This document shows positions 63,848-64,000 of a stretch of DNA of 64,000 nucleotides, one piece after another. Positions within the stretch are counted from its first letter, which is position 1. Each line of letters begins with the position of its first letter. The notes under the pieces are model-generated. The model saw nothing but the letters and a program-made list of their open reading frames with translations. It was not told the DNA's origin and made no database searches. This DNA is from Hellea sp. (GTDB lineage Bacteria > Pseudomonadota > Alphaproteobacteria > Caulobacterales > Maricaulaceae): positions 18,592-82,591 of the forward strand of contig JAHDDC010000008.1 of NCBI GenBank assembly GCA_020629545.1, read 5' to 3'. The position numbers were made by a program, and so were the translations under genes.

Positions 63848-64000
63848 CTATTCGCCGTGGCGGGTAACAATTTTACATTTGACCGGAAGTTTAGCCGCGC
63901 CAAGGCGCAGAGCTTCGCGGGCGACTGCATCTGTCACACCATCAATTTCAAACATGATACGGCCGGGCTTGACTTTACAGGCCCAAAATTCGACCGAACC
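63848..64000 (-). CDS. rplP: 50S ribosomal protein L16, C-terminal part
   Basis: The minus-strand frame from the window edge gives [19 protein letters not shown] and then ...[21 protein letters not shown], ending THGE-like (RHGE) at a TAG. This is the C-terminal 50 residues of L16. The start lies beyond the window; the ORF track does not list it. Confidence 0.95.
   Translation of the reverse strand, partial: GSVEFWACKVKPGRIMFEIDGVTDAVAREALRLGAAKLPVKCKIVTRHGE

Overview
The window looks like chromosome of a marine, probably stalked or surface-attached, alphaproteobacterium, most likely near Hyphomonadaceae/Maricaulales (an inference from gene content, moderate AT content and gene style, not from a search). 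It carries conserved housekeeping blocks (end of the S10 operon, the spc and alpha ribosomal operons, pst-phoU, ccmFGH, argG, pyrF, ppa/hppA), one tRNA, a tad/cpa pilus locus and several lineage-specific genes. There is no insertion sequence, prophage, CRISPR array or rRNA.

Layout. 1-6.9 kb: the 3' end of a Nudix hydrolase gene (missed by the ORF track), then on the minus strand an operon reading porin-pstS-pstC-pstA-pstB-phoU, headed by a Pho-box array. 6.9-12.3 kb, plus strand: a BaiN/HI0933-type flavoprotein, pxpABC (5-oxoprolinase) and a fused pabB-pabC. 12.4-16.0 kb, plus: three co-oriented genes for long helical/coiled-coil proteins of unknown function. 16.0-26.3 kb, minus: a Tad pilus assembly operon (cpaB, cpaC, a stub of cpaD, TadG, two TadE-like, cpaE, cpaF, tadB, tadC, tadD) with no pilin or prepilin peptidase. 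26.5-31.8 kb: two tandem MscS channels, a small DoxX-like protein, a hypothetical gene, a 21-residue double-glycine leader peptide gene with its own terminator, and an orphan sensor kinase. 31.9-36 kb: tRNA-Leu(CAG), ccmFGH and a Ser/Tyr/Gly-rich repeat lipoprotein. 36-42 kb: rsmB, an SDHAF4-like gene, two secreted low-complexity proteins, pyrF, an SDR and a fatty-acid-hydroxylase-family membrane protein. 42-51.2 kb: lemA plus a DUF2207 protein, a large MscS channel, argG, a small membrane protein, a LysE exporter, ppa and hppA. 51.4-54.1 kb: an MBOAT/AlgX-like O-acetylation pair followed by a 3'-truncated sulfotransferase gene. 54.1-64 kb, minus: rplQ back to rplP.

Functional links. PstSCAB-PhoU and the porin form one phosphate-uptake unit. 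ArgG makes pyrophosphate, which Ppa hydrolyses and HppA uses to pump protons, but these have separate regulatory regions. The ccm genes complete the late steps of cytochrome c maturation.

Most interesting items: (1) the tiny double-glycine leader peptide gene directly before an orphan TPR-sensor histidine kinase; (2) a tandem 45-nt structured repeat, with stems that differ in sequence but keep pairing, in the hppA 5' leader; (3) ribosomal protein L15 fused through an Ala/Lys/Pro linker to a DUF2853 domain. No intergenic stretch exceeds 300 bases; the longest (about 230-280 bases, before the leader peptide gene, around the tRNA, before hppA and after argG) are described in the entries.
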